DNA of 64,000 bases from Physcomitrium patens. Its lineage: Eukaryota > Streptophyta > Bryopsida > Funariales > Funariaceae. The stretch is taken from positions 971,117 through 1,035,116 of the forward strand of contig NC_037270.1 of NCBI RefSeq assembly GCF_000002425.4, written 5' to 3'. The notes under the pieces are model-generated. The model was given only the letters and a program-made list of their open reading frames with translations, had not been told where the DNA came from and ran no database searches. The translations under genes were made by a program, and so were the position numbers. Shown piece by piece: positions 12,143 to 22,780 of the stretch (position 1 is its first letter; each line of letters opens with the position of its first letter).

Positions 12143-13090
12143 CCAAATTCTATATCAAATTCTCATAATTGTATGAAAGAACAACCAGAATATCAGTAAT
12201 ATTTTCCATCACTGCAATCAATTCCAATTTCCTCCGTACCAACAAGACAATCGGGATCATTTATCAATTTAACTTCGAACAGGCCTAGCCGATATATATT
12301 GGTAGAGACACCCAATATGCTTGATGGACATAAGAGAAGACCACTTTGTTGTTACCGTTGCATGCAAATTGATCATTACGCTAGTGAATGTCCTAATCCA
12401 AGAGCCAGTGATGACAATGCTCCAGTTTGTGGAAATTAAAAGCAATCAAGGCATACATATCAGTATTATAATGCTTTGTTTAATTTCAACAAGAGCGATT
12501 AGCAGATCTAGCTATAAAATATGATCAAAGATAATAATTGAGGTCCCTAAGATTTTCTGATAAATCAGGTAGAATGTGTCCAAGCAGTACTTACCAAGAG
12601 CTAGCAAAAGGACAAAGAACAAATTCAATACTTGGGTGAACTAGTTGTGAAGGATCAATTCAGTCCAATTATGGGAACATCAAATACAGTTCCTATAATG
12701 GGCATCTTACTGATGATAAAACTTGGTCCATCTATTCAAATCTATGAGGTTCCAACTACCAAGGTTTCAACTTAGTTTAAACTAGATTCATCCTCTGAGC
12801 AGTTTTAGGAGACATCTTATCCATTAAAAAATCTTTTCATAGATAGATATTCTGCAAAAGTTCTTTCATTTGTTTCAATTTTGAGTTTAGGAAAGAAAAC
12901 TGTATTACTTCAAGGAGTAAAGCTGAAACAAATGAAAAAAAAAAATAGATATTGAAAATTTCTTTAAACAAGGAGCCTTATGACATTCTAAAAGATCTCG
13001 ATACTATTTAGTCTTCTATTTCAATGAAGCAACTTCTAGTAGTAGCATTGAAATATTGTTCTATATTGAATTTATCGTTAACATGGCATA
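12143..13090 (+). pseudogene. Element D gag, second part with zinc knuckles 3 and 4
   Basis: Resumes the D Gag frame after the family B insertion. Knuckle 3 at about 12350-12400 is intact, CYRCMQIDHYASEC (CX2CX4HX4C). Knuckle 4 follows about 12 residues later as CGN-stop-KQSRHTYQYY, with its second cysteine a stop and its last a tyrosine. E has the same pair at about 29200-29060. The remaining sequence up to the protease is a linker with several stops. A Gag with two separated knuckle pairs is unusual for plant gypsy elements, which normally have one or two. Confidence 0.65.
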
Positions 13091-13780
13091 GGCAATACAA
13101 CAAAGAAGTTTATGAAGTCAGTTTGAATCCTGACCCAAGTGCGCCAACTATCAACATATCGATAGATGGCATTATGATTTTTGGGATCTAAGTGCATGAT
13201 GGCTCTAGCATCAATTTAATGAATATAGATACAATAGATGTTGTGAACTTAGCTCATTTAGTATCCACGACATTGTTATTACGGATGGCACATCATAACC
13301 AAATGAAAGCCATGGATGTCTTACAAAATATTCAAACCATAATTGTGGGTATTGAATACAAAATAGACTATATTTTTTTTTGGTTATAACATTCAATTTT
13401 ATCATATCTGATTTAATTGAGATGACTTTGGCTTTATCAAGCAAAAGTCAATAATGATTGGGATCATGGTACTTTGACGATCAAAAAGGGTGGCGATAAG
13501 ATGGTGTTACAAATGTACCCAGTACACTATCATGGAAAATCTCAAATACCAGCATCTAAATTAACATCTGATGATGAGCTTAGTTCTGATAAAGATGCTG
13601 TCGTATCACAAGAAGAAGCATCCTTCAAGACAACTCAGCACCATAGGGTGGTATATCAGTATGGAGGACCAAAAGAATATTTGATATACCTATCGGATAT
13701 AAAAAAATTTAATCATGTTATTACAGATTAGATGATCAAACATGATGTATATCAATTCGATGTATTAGAATCACAATTGA
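13091..13780 (+). pseudogene. Element D aspartic protease remnant
   Basis: The active-site region reads VHDGSSINLMNIDTI from 13192, where the E copy reads VDGGSSVNLM. The catalytic Asp position is His (CAT, 13195-13197), so the enzyme is dead. After 13430 the end of the domain is recognisable as 'LWLYQAKVNNDWDHGTLTI', corresponding to E's 'PWLYQAKIKNDWGRGTLTI'. Open pieces are 13192-13389 and 13474-13731. Confidence 0.7.
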
Positions 13781-14607
13781 CTACCTCTACTATGTTGGAC
13801 TTGACAAATGGATCAAAATCAGTGAGGGAGTTGAAATAAAAAAAGACATCTGAACTTTTATGTCAAATTATTAACTTGGCAACAAATGAAATGCCTCAAA
13901 AAATTAAAATTTATAAAGGTATTCAAAATCAAGAGTTGACATGTTGGAAAGAATTTTTCATTTACCATAAATCCGCTTTCTTTTGGACTAATGCTGATTT
14001 GAAAGGTATCCCCGTGGAAATCTTCGAGCATTGCATCATTTTAGAAAAGAATGCTAAACCTGTCCGTCAGAGACAACATCGACTTAATCCAAAACATTTA
14101 TTAATAGTGAAAGAAGAATTAAACAAGCTTATTGATGTTGGTTTTATTTATCTAGTACCGAACAATGAGTAGATTTCTCCAATCATGATGGTGCAAAAGA
14201 AGAATAGAAAAATCAGAATTTTTATAGGACTTCCAGAAATTAAATGCAGCTACCAATAAAGATTACTTTCCATTACCTTTTATAGATAGTATATTAGATG
14301 TTGTAGTAAGGCATGAATGTTATTCTTTCCTAGATGGATTTTTTGGTTATAATCAAGTTAAAATTACAAAAGAAGATCAGCTAAAGACTACTTTCACTAT
14401 GGACTAGGGAATAATTACTTATTACATTATGTCATTTAGATTACATAATGTCTCTGCAACGTTTAAGTGGGTAATGACTCAGGTATTTCAAGATTATTTA
14501 TAAATATTTATAGAGATATTTTTAGATAATTTTTATACTTTCAATACAAAATAGGATCATTTTAAATACCTAAGAAAATATTTGAATCAATGTGCTACAT
14601 ACGGGAT
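13781..14607 (+). pseudogene. Element D reverse transcriptase, first part
   Basis: An open piece at 13876-14172 gives the N-terminal RT motif 'RQRQHRLNPKHLLIVKEELN' followed by 'DVGFIYLVP'. Later, with stops and frameshifts, come a palm block and, at 14519-14530, the catalytic box as FLDN in place of F/YxDD (the second Asp is Asn). The reading is cut at 14607 by copia-1. The last five bases, GGGAT, are its target duplication. RT would copy element RNA into cDNA. Confidence 0.75.
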
Positions 14608-14797
14608 TGTTAAAGTAAAAGTAGAAAATATTACCTTGTATAGGATATTACCTTAGGTAAGTTGCTAGTGGTCAAAGGTTTGACTCTTGATATATGGTAA
14701 GGGCATCGAATGGATATAGGACGAAGTCATGGACCAAGAGTCAAAGTCAAAAGGATAAAGTATTAACAAGGGAATATCCGAAGACTAAGTATGAGTC

Positions 14798-14960
14798 ATT
14801 AGTATGTGTCATAGGATACCCTTGTAGTTCGTGAGATGCCAAAGGATCCTAAGATCATGAATATAAGACGTAAGAATAATTAGTATTGGACATAGGATAC
14901 TCTTGAGACTCGTGAGATGCCAAAAGGATCCTAGGGCCATGTGTGTAAAAGTCAAAGAAT
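14798..14960 (+). repeat. Tandem duplication of about 81 bp inside copia-1 LTR
   Basis: Two units, 14798-14878 and about 14879-14960, share 'cataggatac', 'cgtgagatgccaaa' and 'aggatcct'. The pair is also present in the 3' LTR (about 19990-20150), so it predates the insertion. Confidence 0.85.
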
Positions 14961-14992
14961 AGATGTTGTCTTTTAGGGCAGCAACTACCACC

Positions 14993-15000
14993 TATAAGTA
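14993..15000 (+). promoter_or_regulatory. TATA-box candidate, copia-1 LTR
   Basis: TATAAGTA in 'cacctataagtaatggg'. It is conserved in the 3' LTR (20186-20193) and, at the same relative place, in copia-2 (21466-21473), although the rest of those LTRs differ greatly. That makes it the likely core promoter, about 105 bases before the LTR end. Confidence 0.6.
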
Positions 15001-15100
15001 ATGGGTGTTGGAAGTGAGAGATATCTTACTCCATACTCTCTTTGTGTGAAACTTTGCTGATGCTAAGTGTTGTGTCTTCTATGTACTTATTTTCTTAATA

Positions 15101-15118
15101 GGTTATGGACCCACTCAC
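15101..15118 (+). promoter_or_regulatory. Copia-1 primer-binding site, initiator tRNA-Met anticodon-arm type
   Basis: GGTTATGGACCCACTCAC directly follows the 5' LTR. It is not the usual plant copia site (TGGTATCAGAGC, complementary to the 3' end of initiator tRNA-Met). Instead it is complementary, with one mismatch over the first 14 bases, to the anticodon stem-loop of the same tRNA (the GGGCCCAUAACC part). Drosophila copia and yeast Ty5 prime this way with a half-tRNA. Copia-2 has the identical 18 bases. Confidence 0.7.
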
Positions 15119-15678
15119 TTTTATTTGTGAGTTTTGAAGTACTTTGAAGTCTTTCTTGTTGTAAAGAGTAGATCTTATGGTTATTGCTGAAGTTTGAGTT
15201 TGTTATCTTCTAATCCTTCTTATGTATCTAGTTGTTGATGTAATTTTGCTCTTATTTATTGTTAACTGCACTCATAGTCTTTGTTGATGTTAGACTCTAT
15301 ATAATGATGTTTTTGAACTCTAGTGTTATATTTCTTTGCTGAAATTTATCATTGATGTTCTAACTTTGTAGTTTCATGTACTTAACTTCTTAAGAGATTG
15401 TTCTATTTTTACAAGAAGTATTTTTTGTGAGGTTAGAAATATTTTGTGAGAAAAGAGTGGTGATTGAAGAGTGGCAAAGCTTATACAAGAGGTTCAGATA
15501 GAGTGTAAGACTTGTGAGAAGTCTTATATGTGAAGTTGAGAGTGATACAAGAGTGAAATCACTTATTTACTTATAAAGAGGGCATTCAGGGTTTCTAAGG
15601 CAGCAACACCTTCTTGTTGATTTTGAAAATTCTATATCTTCTTTCTTTGATTTTCTTTCACACATCCCTTCCTTAGAC
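15119..15678 (+). other. Copia-1 untranslated leader
   Basis: About 560 bases between primer-binding site and the gag start codon, with no long open frame. The corresponding leader of copia-2 is shorter (21595-22054) and shows similar blocks near its end ('ggcagc...accttcttg'). Confidence 0.7.
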
Positions 15679-16480
15679 ATGGCTTCAAGTGAGGGTGAAA
15701 GCTTGAGAGTAATTGAGAAGTTTAGGGGTAAAAAATTTTACCATTGGAAGAAAAAAATGGAGCTTTTATTAGCTTCATTGGACCTTTGGGACATTGTTGA
15801 TGAAAGTAAAGACCCTCAAAGTGACACTGCTGATATCAAAGTGAAGAAGGAGTACAAACATCGTGAAAGGAAGGCTTTTGGAATGATTGCAACAAACCTT
15901 GATGATGCCAACTTTTCACATGTTATAGCTTGCAATGGACCAGTGAAAGTATAGAAGACTCTTTGCAACATCTATGAGAGTAGAAACCTTGCCAACATCC
16001 TTTGGATAAGAAGAAAGTTCTTGACGGTAAAGATGGAAGAAGGAGATGACCTCATGATTCATGTTAATAAGGTAAAAGTACTTGCTAACCAACTAGCAGT
16101 TATTGACAAACCAATTGATGATAAGGACATTGTATTGACATTGCTCATGAGCCTTCCCAAATCCTACAACTACCTCGTTGTGGCATTGGAGTCCATCAAC
16201 ATGAAGGAGCTTATCATGAACTATGTCACGTCAAGACTTGCTCATGAAGTAACCAAGAAGAAAGAAAAGGAGCTTACAAGTGATGATTCGGCTCTATTTT
16301 TAAGACAAGGCAAAGGTAGCTATTCTCACCAATGTGATAATTCAAAAAGCAATATGAAGAATTGCTATATTTGTGGGAAACCTGGTCATTTTGCTAGAAA
16401 TTGCTACAAGGCCAAGAAAGGAGATAGGAAGAATACAAACAATGCTAGTGATAGTTTTGGTGGAGATGAGTATGCTTTCA
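15679..16480 (+). pseudogene. Copia-1 gag
   Basis: Starts at ATG 15679 (MASSEGESLRVIEKFRG), the same start as copia-2. The Gag core runs through 'FYHWKKKMELLLASLDLWDI', typical of copia UBN2-like Gag. A stop at 15952-15954 (TAG) stands where copia-2 has a tryptophan codon (TGG). The frame continues from 15955, with an open piece from 16021 holding the rest of the core and one CCHC zinc knuckle, CYICGKPGHFARNC, at 16363-16404, which is intact. Gag forms the particle and binds RNA. Only one nonsense change separates this gag from an open frame. Confidence 0.9.
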
Positions 16481-16779
16481 TGGCAAACAAAGGAGCCTCC
16501 ATGGCTGCCATGTCAAAGTGGATTATAGATTCAGGTGCTACTAAGCACATGACACCATACAAGTATTCATTTAATACTTATGAAGAAATTCCAGCAACAA
16601 AAGTGTGGTTGGAAGACAATGGCATGGTATAAGCCATTGGAATTGGCTCCATTGTAGTAGAGATTATTGTGAAGGACCAAATGAAGAGGATCAGATTCAA
16701 AGAAGTCCTACATGTGCCAAAAATAAAGAAGAACCTCATTTCGGTGAGAAAACTTGTATCACATGGTTGTAAGATTTAA
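16481..16779 (+). pseudogene. Copia-1 protease
   Basis: The active site WIIDSGATKHMTPY is intact (Asp at 16528-16530). A stop TAA at 16630-16632 follows 'EDNGMV'. The domain continues past it ('LHVPKIKKNLISVRKL') to a second TAA at 16777-16779, just before FDMNGCF. Copia-2 has a TAA at exactly this second position (23141-23143). Each would be CAA before a C-to-T change. The protease would process the polyprotein in the particle. Confidence 0.85.
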
Positions 16780-16785
16780 TTTGAC

Positions 16786-18273
16786 ATGAATGGATGTTTT
16801 GTCAAGACATTGGATGGCCAACATGTTGTCAAAGGCCTTAGAGATGGAAATCTCTACTTCATCAATTACAAAAAGGTGAATGGAGTTGAAGTGGCAACAT
16901 TTGCTGATTTTCTAAAAGATCAAGACAAATTTGGAATTTGGCATCAACGACTTGGTCATTTGAATGCCAAATACATGAAGGAGCTCCAATCCATGGTAAG
17001 TGGCTTGGATCTTAGTCAATTCAGCCACAATACCATGATACTTGCTTGTGAAGGATGTATACAAGGCAAACAACAAAGGGCTTCATTTTCAAGTGGAGTT
17101 GCAACACGTGCAACAAAATTATTGGAGATTGTGCACTCAAATGTTTGTGGACCAATGAAGATACCATCAATTGGAGAAGCAAGGTACTTTGTTACATTCA
17201 TTATTGATTTCTCAAGAAAGGTGTGGATTTACATCATTAAAGCTAAGAGTGAATGTTTCTTAAAGTTTAAGGAGTTTAAGGATCTTGTAGAGAAACAATG
17301 TGAGTGCAAGATCAAAGTGTTGAGAACGGACAATGGAGGTGAATATATGTCAAAGCATTTTGATGATTTCATGAAGATTCAAGGTATTGCAAGACAGACC
17401 TCTACTCCTTACACTCCACAACAAAATGGAGTTGCTGAAAGAGCAAATCATACCATTGTGGAGATAGCAAGGAGTATGCTTCATACACAAAACCTTAGGC
17501 ATGAATATTGGGCGGAAGCTGTGGTAAATGTGGTGTACACAAGGAATAGGTGCCATACAAGTGTATTTACATCAATGACTCCACAAGTAGCTTGGAGTAG
17601 GAAGAAACCTTGTATTTCACACATGAGGATTTTTGGATGCATTGCTTATACAAAGGTACCAAATTGTATGAAGTCCAAACTTGATGCAAAAGGTACAAAA
17701 TGTGTATTTGTTGGATATTGTGAAGGCACCAAAGCATATAGGCTAATGTGTTTAGAAACCAAGAAGATCATCAAAAGTCGTAATGTAGAGTTTTTGGAGC
17801 ATAAAAGTACTTTTGAGCACTTAGAAGAGTCTCCAAGTGGGAGTAAAGGTGTGTTTGTGGACAGATCTTTAAGTTCAGCAAAGAAAGAAGAAGAAGAAGA
17901 TGATGATGATGACAATGAGGATGGAAGAAATAGAAATCAAGATCAAGAGCCAAAAAAGGTAAATGATAGTGTGCCTTCAATTAGTAGAACTAACAATGAA
18001 GACAATGAAGATATTGAAGGTGACGATGATGATGAAGAATATCAACCTTTGAGTGAGAAAAGACAAGCATTGAGGAAGAAGAAGGATGGAATTCAAGAAG
18101 AAGGGTCTTCTTCAAATGAAAGGAGATATCTTTTGAGAGAAAAAAAACGAAGTGGTGAATGGTGGAAGGACCACATCTTTCCTCAAGTAAGTGAAGAACA
18201 TGCTAATGTTGCACTTTTTGCTGATCTGTTGAGTTTATGTGATGCAATGAAGTCCACGGATGCATTGAAATAG
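16786..18273 (+). pseudogene. Copia-1 integrase and linker
   Basis: The longest open frame in the window, 495 residues. It begins after the protease and holds the HHCC module (IWHQRLGHLNAKYMKEL then CEGCIQGKQ) and the rve core. Of the catalytic DDE, the first position is Asn (AAT, 17140-17142, in HSNVCGPM), the second is Asp in RTDNGGEYMS, and the Glu is in QNGVAERANH. The GKGTK-like 'LDAKGTKCVFVGY' block follows. The C-terminal linker is acidic (EEEEDDDDDNEDG). It ends at TAG 18271-18273, where copia-2 also has TAG. Loss of the first catalytic Asp should abolish strand transfer even if translated. Confidence 0.9.
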
Positions 18274-19790
18274 GAGAATGCTATTGAAGAAGAATACAAA
18301 TCACTCATGGACCATGGAACATGGAAATTGACTCAACTTCTACTAAATTGATCTTCAATTGGTTGTAAGTGGGTGTTTAGAACCAAAAGGGATGCAATGG
18401 AAAATATTGTGAGATACAAGTCTAGATTAGTTTCCAAAGGCTACTCACAAGTTGCTGGCGTAGATTTCAATGAGACATTTACTCTCGTGGCCAAATTCAC
18501 CACTATTAGAACCATTGTGACAATTGGGGCAGCAATGGATTTGGAGATGCATCAAATGGATGTGAAGATGGCTTTCTTGAATAGAAGTTTGAAAGAAGAT
18601 ATCTACATGGATCAACCTCAAGGATTTATTGAAGAAGGTAAACAACACCTTGTTTGTAAGTTGAAGAAATCCTTGTATGGGCTAAAGCAATCACCAAGGG
18701 CATGGTACCAATGCATTGATACATTCTTTGTGACGGAAGGATTTGTAAGGAGTGAAGCTGATCATTCCTTATATGTGATGCATTCAAATGAGTTCATATT
18801 GATTGTCATCCTCTATGTTGATGATTTGATCATCTTAACTAATACATTGAAGATGATGGATTGGTTGAAGGCAAAGTTAGAAAAGGAGTATGAAATGAGT
18901 GATTTGAGAGAGCTTCACTATTGTTTAGGAGTGGAATTTATAAGAGATCGTGCTAAAAAGACTATTACAATGAGCCAAAGCAAGTACATTGAAGAAGTAT
19001 TGAAACGATTCAATATGGAGGAGTGTAAGCCTATTGGAACACCATTGGAGGCAAACTTGAAGTTGATGAAGCTCACGGATGAAGAGTTTGCTGAAGTTGA
19101 AGGTCAAATACAAGGTATTCTACACAAGGCAACAGTAGGTTCACTTATAGATGCAATGGTTGGCACAAGGGTGGATCTTGCATATGCGGTGAGTGTTGTG
19201 AGTCAATACTTGTCAAAGGCTAGACCAATCCATTGGACAACCATCAAAAGGATCATGAGGTACTTAAAAGGTACTTTGAACTTTAAATTATGCCTTGGAG
19301 GTGATAACATTAATTTGAATGGTTATTGTGATGCGGATTGGACTGGAGATGCAAATGATAGAAGGTCAGTGACGGGGTATGTATTCTTTGTTGGAGTGGG
19401 AGAAATTTCATGGAATTGCAAGAGACAACCAACAATTGTAAAGTCAACAATGGAGGCAGAGTATATTGGAGTAAGCCATGATGCAATGGAGGCAATATGG
19501 TTAAGACAACTTTTGGAGGATATTGGAGATGTGCAAATGGAAGCAACTCCAATGAAGTGTGACAATTAAGGATGTCTTGAATTTGCAAAGAATCCAAAGC
19601 ATCATTCAAGGACCAAGCACATTGACATTCAACATCACTTTATAAGAGAGAAGATTGAAATGGGAGTGATTGATATGAAGTATTATACAAAAGAGGACAA
19701 GCTTGCTAATTTGTTGACAAAGGCATTAATAAAGGATAGAGACCACATGTTGACAAAGGTATTAGGCTTAAAAGGCATTTGACTAATAGC
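18274..19790 (+). pseudogene. Copia-1 reverse transcriptase and RNase H
   Basis: RT begins with 'ENAIEEEYKSLMDHGTWKL', has a stop near 18349, and is open from 18373 to 19569. Motifs seen: 'AFLNRSLKEDIYMDQPQGF', 'LYGLKQSPRAWYQ', the catalytic YVDD at 18814-18825, and 'YCLGVEF'. RNase H follows with 'GYCDADWTGDANDRRSVTGY' and 'TMEAEYIG'. A TAA at 19567-19569 replaces the CAA still present in copia-2 ('CDNQ'). The rest, 'KHIDIQHHFIREKIE', continues to about 19780. The enzymatic motifs are intact, so the defects are nonsense changes and the integrase substitution. Confidence 0.9.
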
Positions 19791-19800
19791 AAAGTGGGAG
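19791..19800 (+). promoter_or_regulatory. Copia-1 polypurine tract
   Basis: AAAGTGGGAG immediately precedes the 3' LTR. It matches the AAAGTGGGAG before copia-2's 3' LTR. It primes plus-strand DNA synthesis. Confidence 0.85.
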
Positions 19801-20293
19801 TGTTAAAACAAAAGTAGAAAATATTACCTTGTATTAGATATTACCTTAGGTAAGTTGTTAGTGGTCAAAGGTTTGACTCTTGGTAGATGATAAGGATATG
19901 GAATAGATATAGGACGAAGTCATGGACCAAGAGTCAAAATCAAAAGGATAAAGTATTAACAAGAGAATATCCGAAGACTAAGTATGAATCATTAGTGTGT
20001 GTCATAGGATACCCTCGTAGTTCGTGAGATGCCAAAGGATCTTATGAGCATGTGTGTAAGACGTAAGACTAATTAGTATTGGACATAGAATACTTATGGG
20101 ACTCGTGAGATGCCAAAAGGATCCTAGGGCCATGTTTGTAAATGTTAAGTAACAGACGTTGTCTTTTAGGGCAGCAACTACCACCTATAAGTAATGGGTG
20201 TTGGAAGTGAGAGATATCTTACTCCATACTCTCTTTGTGTGCAACCTTGCTGATGCTAAGTATTGTATCTTCTATGTACTTATTTTCTTAATA
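19801..20293 (+). repeat. Copia-1 3' LTR
   Basis: 493 bases, TGTTAAAAC to TTCTTAATA, with the 81-bp tandem pair and TATA box of the 5' LTR. Followed by target bases GGAAT, after which the D RT frame resumes. Confidence 0.95.
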
Positions 20294-20661
20294 GGAATAT
20301 CGTTGAACTCTAATAAATATCAATTTGGTATTTCGTCTAGAAAACTCTTGGGACACATTGTGTCTAGATATGATAGTGCCACTGATCGAGATAAAATTTA
20401 GCATATAATGAACTTGCCAAGACGAGAGTTAATATTGAGTGTTTGTGATTTCATCGGCCATGTCAATTATTATTAACGATTTATTCATTTATTTGTAGTC
20501 CTCTGTCAACCTCTAACTAATCTTTTAAAGAAACCTCTGTTGTATGGGACGAGTCCAATTTGGACCAAGGAGTGTATAGTGACATTTGAATAATTGAAGC
20601 AAAAATTGATATCTGCACCAATATTAATGGCCTTTTGTTGGACAAAGCTATTTTATGTGTA
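20294..20661 (+). pseudogene. Element D reverse transcriptase, second part
   Basis: Continues the D RT across copia-1: YGI before the insertion joins 'ISLNSNKYQFGISSRKLLGH' after it, the RT thumb region. 'LLKKPLLYGTSPIWTKECIVTFE' marks the start of the connection to RNase H. It is cut within the RNase H start (tttta-tGTGTA), where GTGTA (20657-20661) is the left target duplication of E. The reading continues at 32038. Confidence 0.8.
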
Positions 20662-21272
20662 TGTGATTGCTTGTTTTACTTATTTCAAAAGAAACCTCCT
20701 AGAATGAATCCATATAGGGGGATTCAAACATAAGGAATGACTAGTTGCTTAAGTGTTCACGTTAGGGTCACACAATCAATTACCTCCTGAATGTATCCTC
20801 TCTATTTCCAATCTTTGAATACACAAGAAAACTATAATCTCTTCCTTCACCTTATCGGTCTCTTCCTTATAGTAATTCAATCATACCAATAACTACTATT
20901 TCTATCAATATATTCACCCTCATAATCTCCAACTGTAATGCTATGCCCTCACAGCTTTCAGCACACAATTACCGTCATTCCAGTCACTGGAATTCTTCAC
21001 AAAGAACTGCCATTCATATTACGGTGTTTCACACAAACACAAACTCATTCTCTCTGTTGAACTACAATCAAATTTCAGCATTCAATCTTTCTTCTTCACA
21101 AATAATACCAATCAAATTTCCATTCCATAATTCACTTCATAATATTCAAAAACTCTCAATCTTCTTATTCAAAGAAAATCACAAACAAAAGAAAAGAATT
21201 AGCACCAAGCTTACCTCGGCTCACACTATCACAGCAATGGCCCTCAGCTCATGACTATCACAGTCTGGCACC

Positions 21273-21576
21273 TATTGAAGAACAGCAAGTACTTGCTTAG
21301 TTACAACCACATAAAGTTTAAGCATAGTATGTTGCTAATAGTAAAAAAACAGCAAAGAGGTAAAGTAAGTTATTATGGTGGTACCGAGGCTTTACTAAGA
21401 AGAGGTAGAAACAAATATAATATCAAATAGATGTAAGTTGCCTCATTGGTAAGCAAATCACCACCTATAAGTAAAGAGTGTTGGAAGTAAGAATCATCTT
21501 CCTACACACTTCTATTAGAATACAATACTTGCTGATGCTAAGTGTTTGTAGCCTTTAAACTTTTTTTTCTTCAATA
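21273..21576 (+). repeat. Copia-2 5' LTR
   Basis: TATTGAAGAA to TTCTTCAATA. The termini are TA...TA, not TG...CA. The 3' part ('gctgatgctaagtgtttgtagcc') is shared with copia-1's LTR; the upstream half is not. Confidence 0.95.
21466..21473 (+). promoter_or_regulatory. TATA-box candidate, copia-2 LTR
   Basis: TATAAGTA in 'ccacctataagtaaagag', matching copia-1. In the 3' LTR it reads 'actataagtaaagag'. Confidence 0.6.
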
Positions 21577-21594
21577 GGTTATGGACCCACTCAC
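21577..21594 (+). promoter_or_regulatory. Copia-2 primer-binding site, initiator tRNA-Met anticodon-arm type
   Basis: GGTTATGGACCCACTCAC directly follows the LTR, identical to copia-1. The site was therefore kept while the LTRs diverged, which supports a real function in priming. Confidence 0.7.
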
Positions 21595-22054
21595 ATTTTC
21601 TTGAGTGTCTTTTGAAGTCTTTGAAGTATTTTATTTTGTAAGTGTGGAATAGATCAAGTTGTTGTTGTTGATGTTAGGCATTAAAAGTACCTAACTTTCA
21701 GATTTAGATCTAGATTTAGATCTTGGTTTGCTCTTATTTGTAGTTAAGAGCATTTTGGTGTTGATGGTTGATTTATCACATAAAGTTGCTTATTTTGCTT
21801 TATACGCCTCTTTTGGTATATAGAGGTGACTTGTGAATATAAGAGAGATATTAGAGTGACAATTAAGATTTGGAAAGGTCACCAGATTTGTGAGAAGCCT
21901 TAGAAGTGAAGTTGAGAGTGTTTTTGAGAATAAAAATACTAGTTTGTTCACAAAGAAAGATTATGTAATTCTAAGGCAGCTAAACCTTCTTGCTGATTTT
22001 AAGAGCATTAGGACTTCTTCTTACAACCTTTGTTGATACAACTCTGCCTTAGAC

Positions 22055-22780
22055 ATGGCTTCAAGTGAGGGTGAAGGCTTGAGAGTTATTGAGAAGTTTA
22101 GAAGTAAAAATTTCTACCATTGGAAGATCAAAATGGAGCTTTTGTTGGCATCTTTGGATCTTTGGAATATTGTAGATGAAAGTGAAGAGGCTCCAAGCAA
22201 AGATGCTGATATGAAGGAAAAGAAGGAGTTCAAACATCGTAAAAAGAAGGCTTTTGGGTTGATTGTAACAAATGTCGATGAAGCCAACTTCTCTCACATG
22301 ATCTCTTGCAAAGGACCAGTGGAAGCATGGAAGACTCTTTGCAATATCTATGAGAGCAAGAAATTATCCAACATCATTTATACAAGGAGGAAGTTCTTCA
22401 CTTGTAAAATGGAAGAAGGTGAAGATCTCATGGCTCATGTCAATAAGGTAAAGGCTCTTGCAAACCAACTAGCAATTGTTGACAAGCCTTTAGAAGAAAG
22501 TGATACTGTCATGATCTTGCTAATGAGCCTTCCCGAATCCTACAACTACCTTATTGTGGCATTCGAGTCCATCAAGGTAAAAGAACTTACAATGGACTAT
22601 GTGACGGCAAGACTTGCCCATGAAGTAACCAAGAAAAAAGAAAAAGAGCCCCAAAGTGAAGTTTCAGCATTGTATTCACGTCAAGGCAAGGGCAACTATC
22701 CAAATCAATGAGGTAATATCAAATCTTGCTTCATTTGTGGCAAAATAGGCCATTTTTCTCGAAATTGCTACAAAGGCAAA
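22055..22780 (+). pseudogene. Copia-2 gag
   Basis: Starts at ATG 22055 (MASSEGEGLRVIEKFRS) and is open for 218 residues to TGA 22709-22711, beyond the Gag core. The zinc knuckle CFICGKIGHFSRNC follows the stop at 22727-22768 and is intact. The core is close to copia-1's ('FYHWKIKMELLLASLDLWNI') and keeps the tryptophan lost in copia-1. The stop would be CGA before a C-to-T change. Confidence 0.9.

Larger units (their letters stand above)
14608..15100 (+). repeat. Copia-1 5' LTR
   Basis: Starts TGTTAAAG and ends TTCTTAATA, so the end is TA, not the usual CA. Contains an internal tandem duplication of about 81 bases and a TATAAGTA box. The same length as the 3' LTR. Confidence 0.95.
14608..20293 (+). 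mobile_element. Copia-1: near full-length Ty1/copia element, 5686 bp
   Basis: Two LTRs of exactly 493 bases (14608-15100 and 19801-20293) flank gag, protease, integrase, RT and RNase H in copia order. Target duplications are GGGAT (14603-14607) and GGAAT (20294-20298), one mismatch. A primer-binding site follows the 5' LTR at once and a purine tract AAAGTGGGAG (19791-19800) abuts the 3' LTR. Comparing the first 235 or so LTR bases by eye gives about 17 differences, so the insertion is not recent. At least five in-frame stops disable the polyprotein. Integrase and RT resemble the Tork/Tnt1 group; that placement is tentative. Confidence 0.95.

Noticed and set aside
17646..17915. Serine-rich open frame on the minus strand in copia-1, and its counterpart at 24079-24459
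   Set aside because: Antisense of the acidic Glu/Asp linker of integrase; the serine run arises from GAA and GAT codons read backward.
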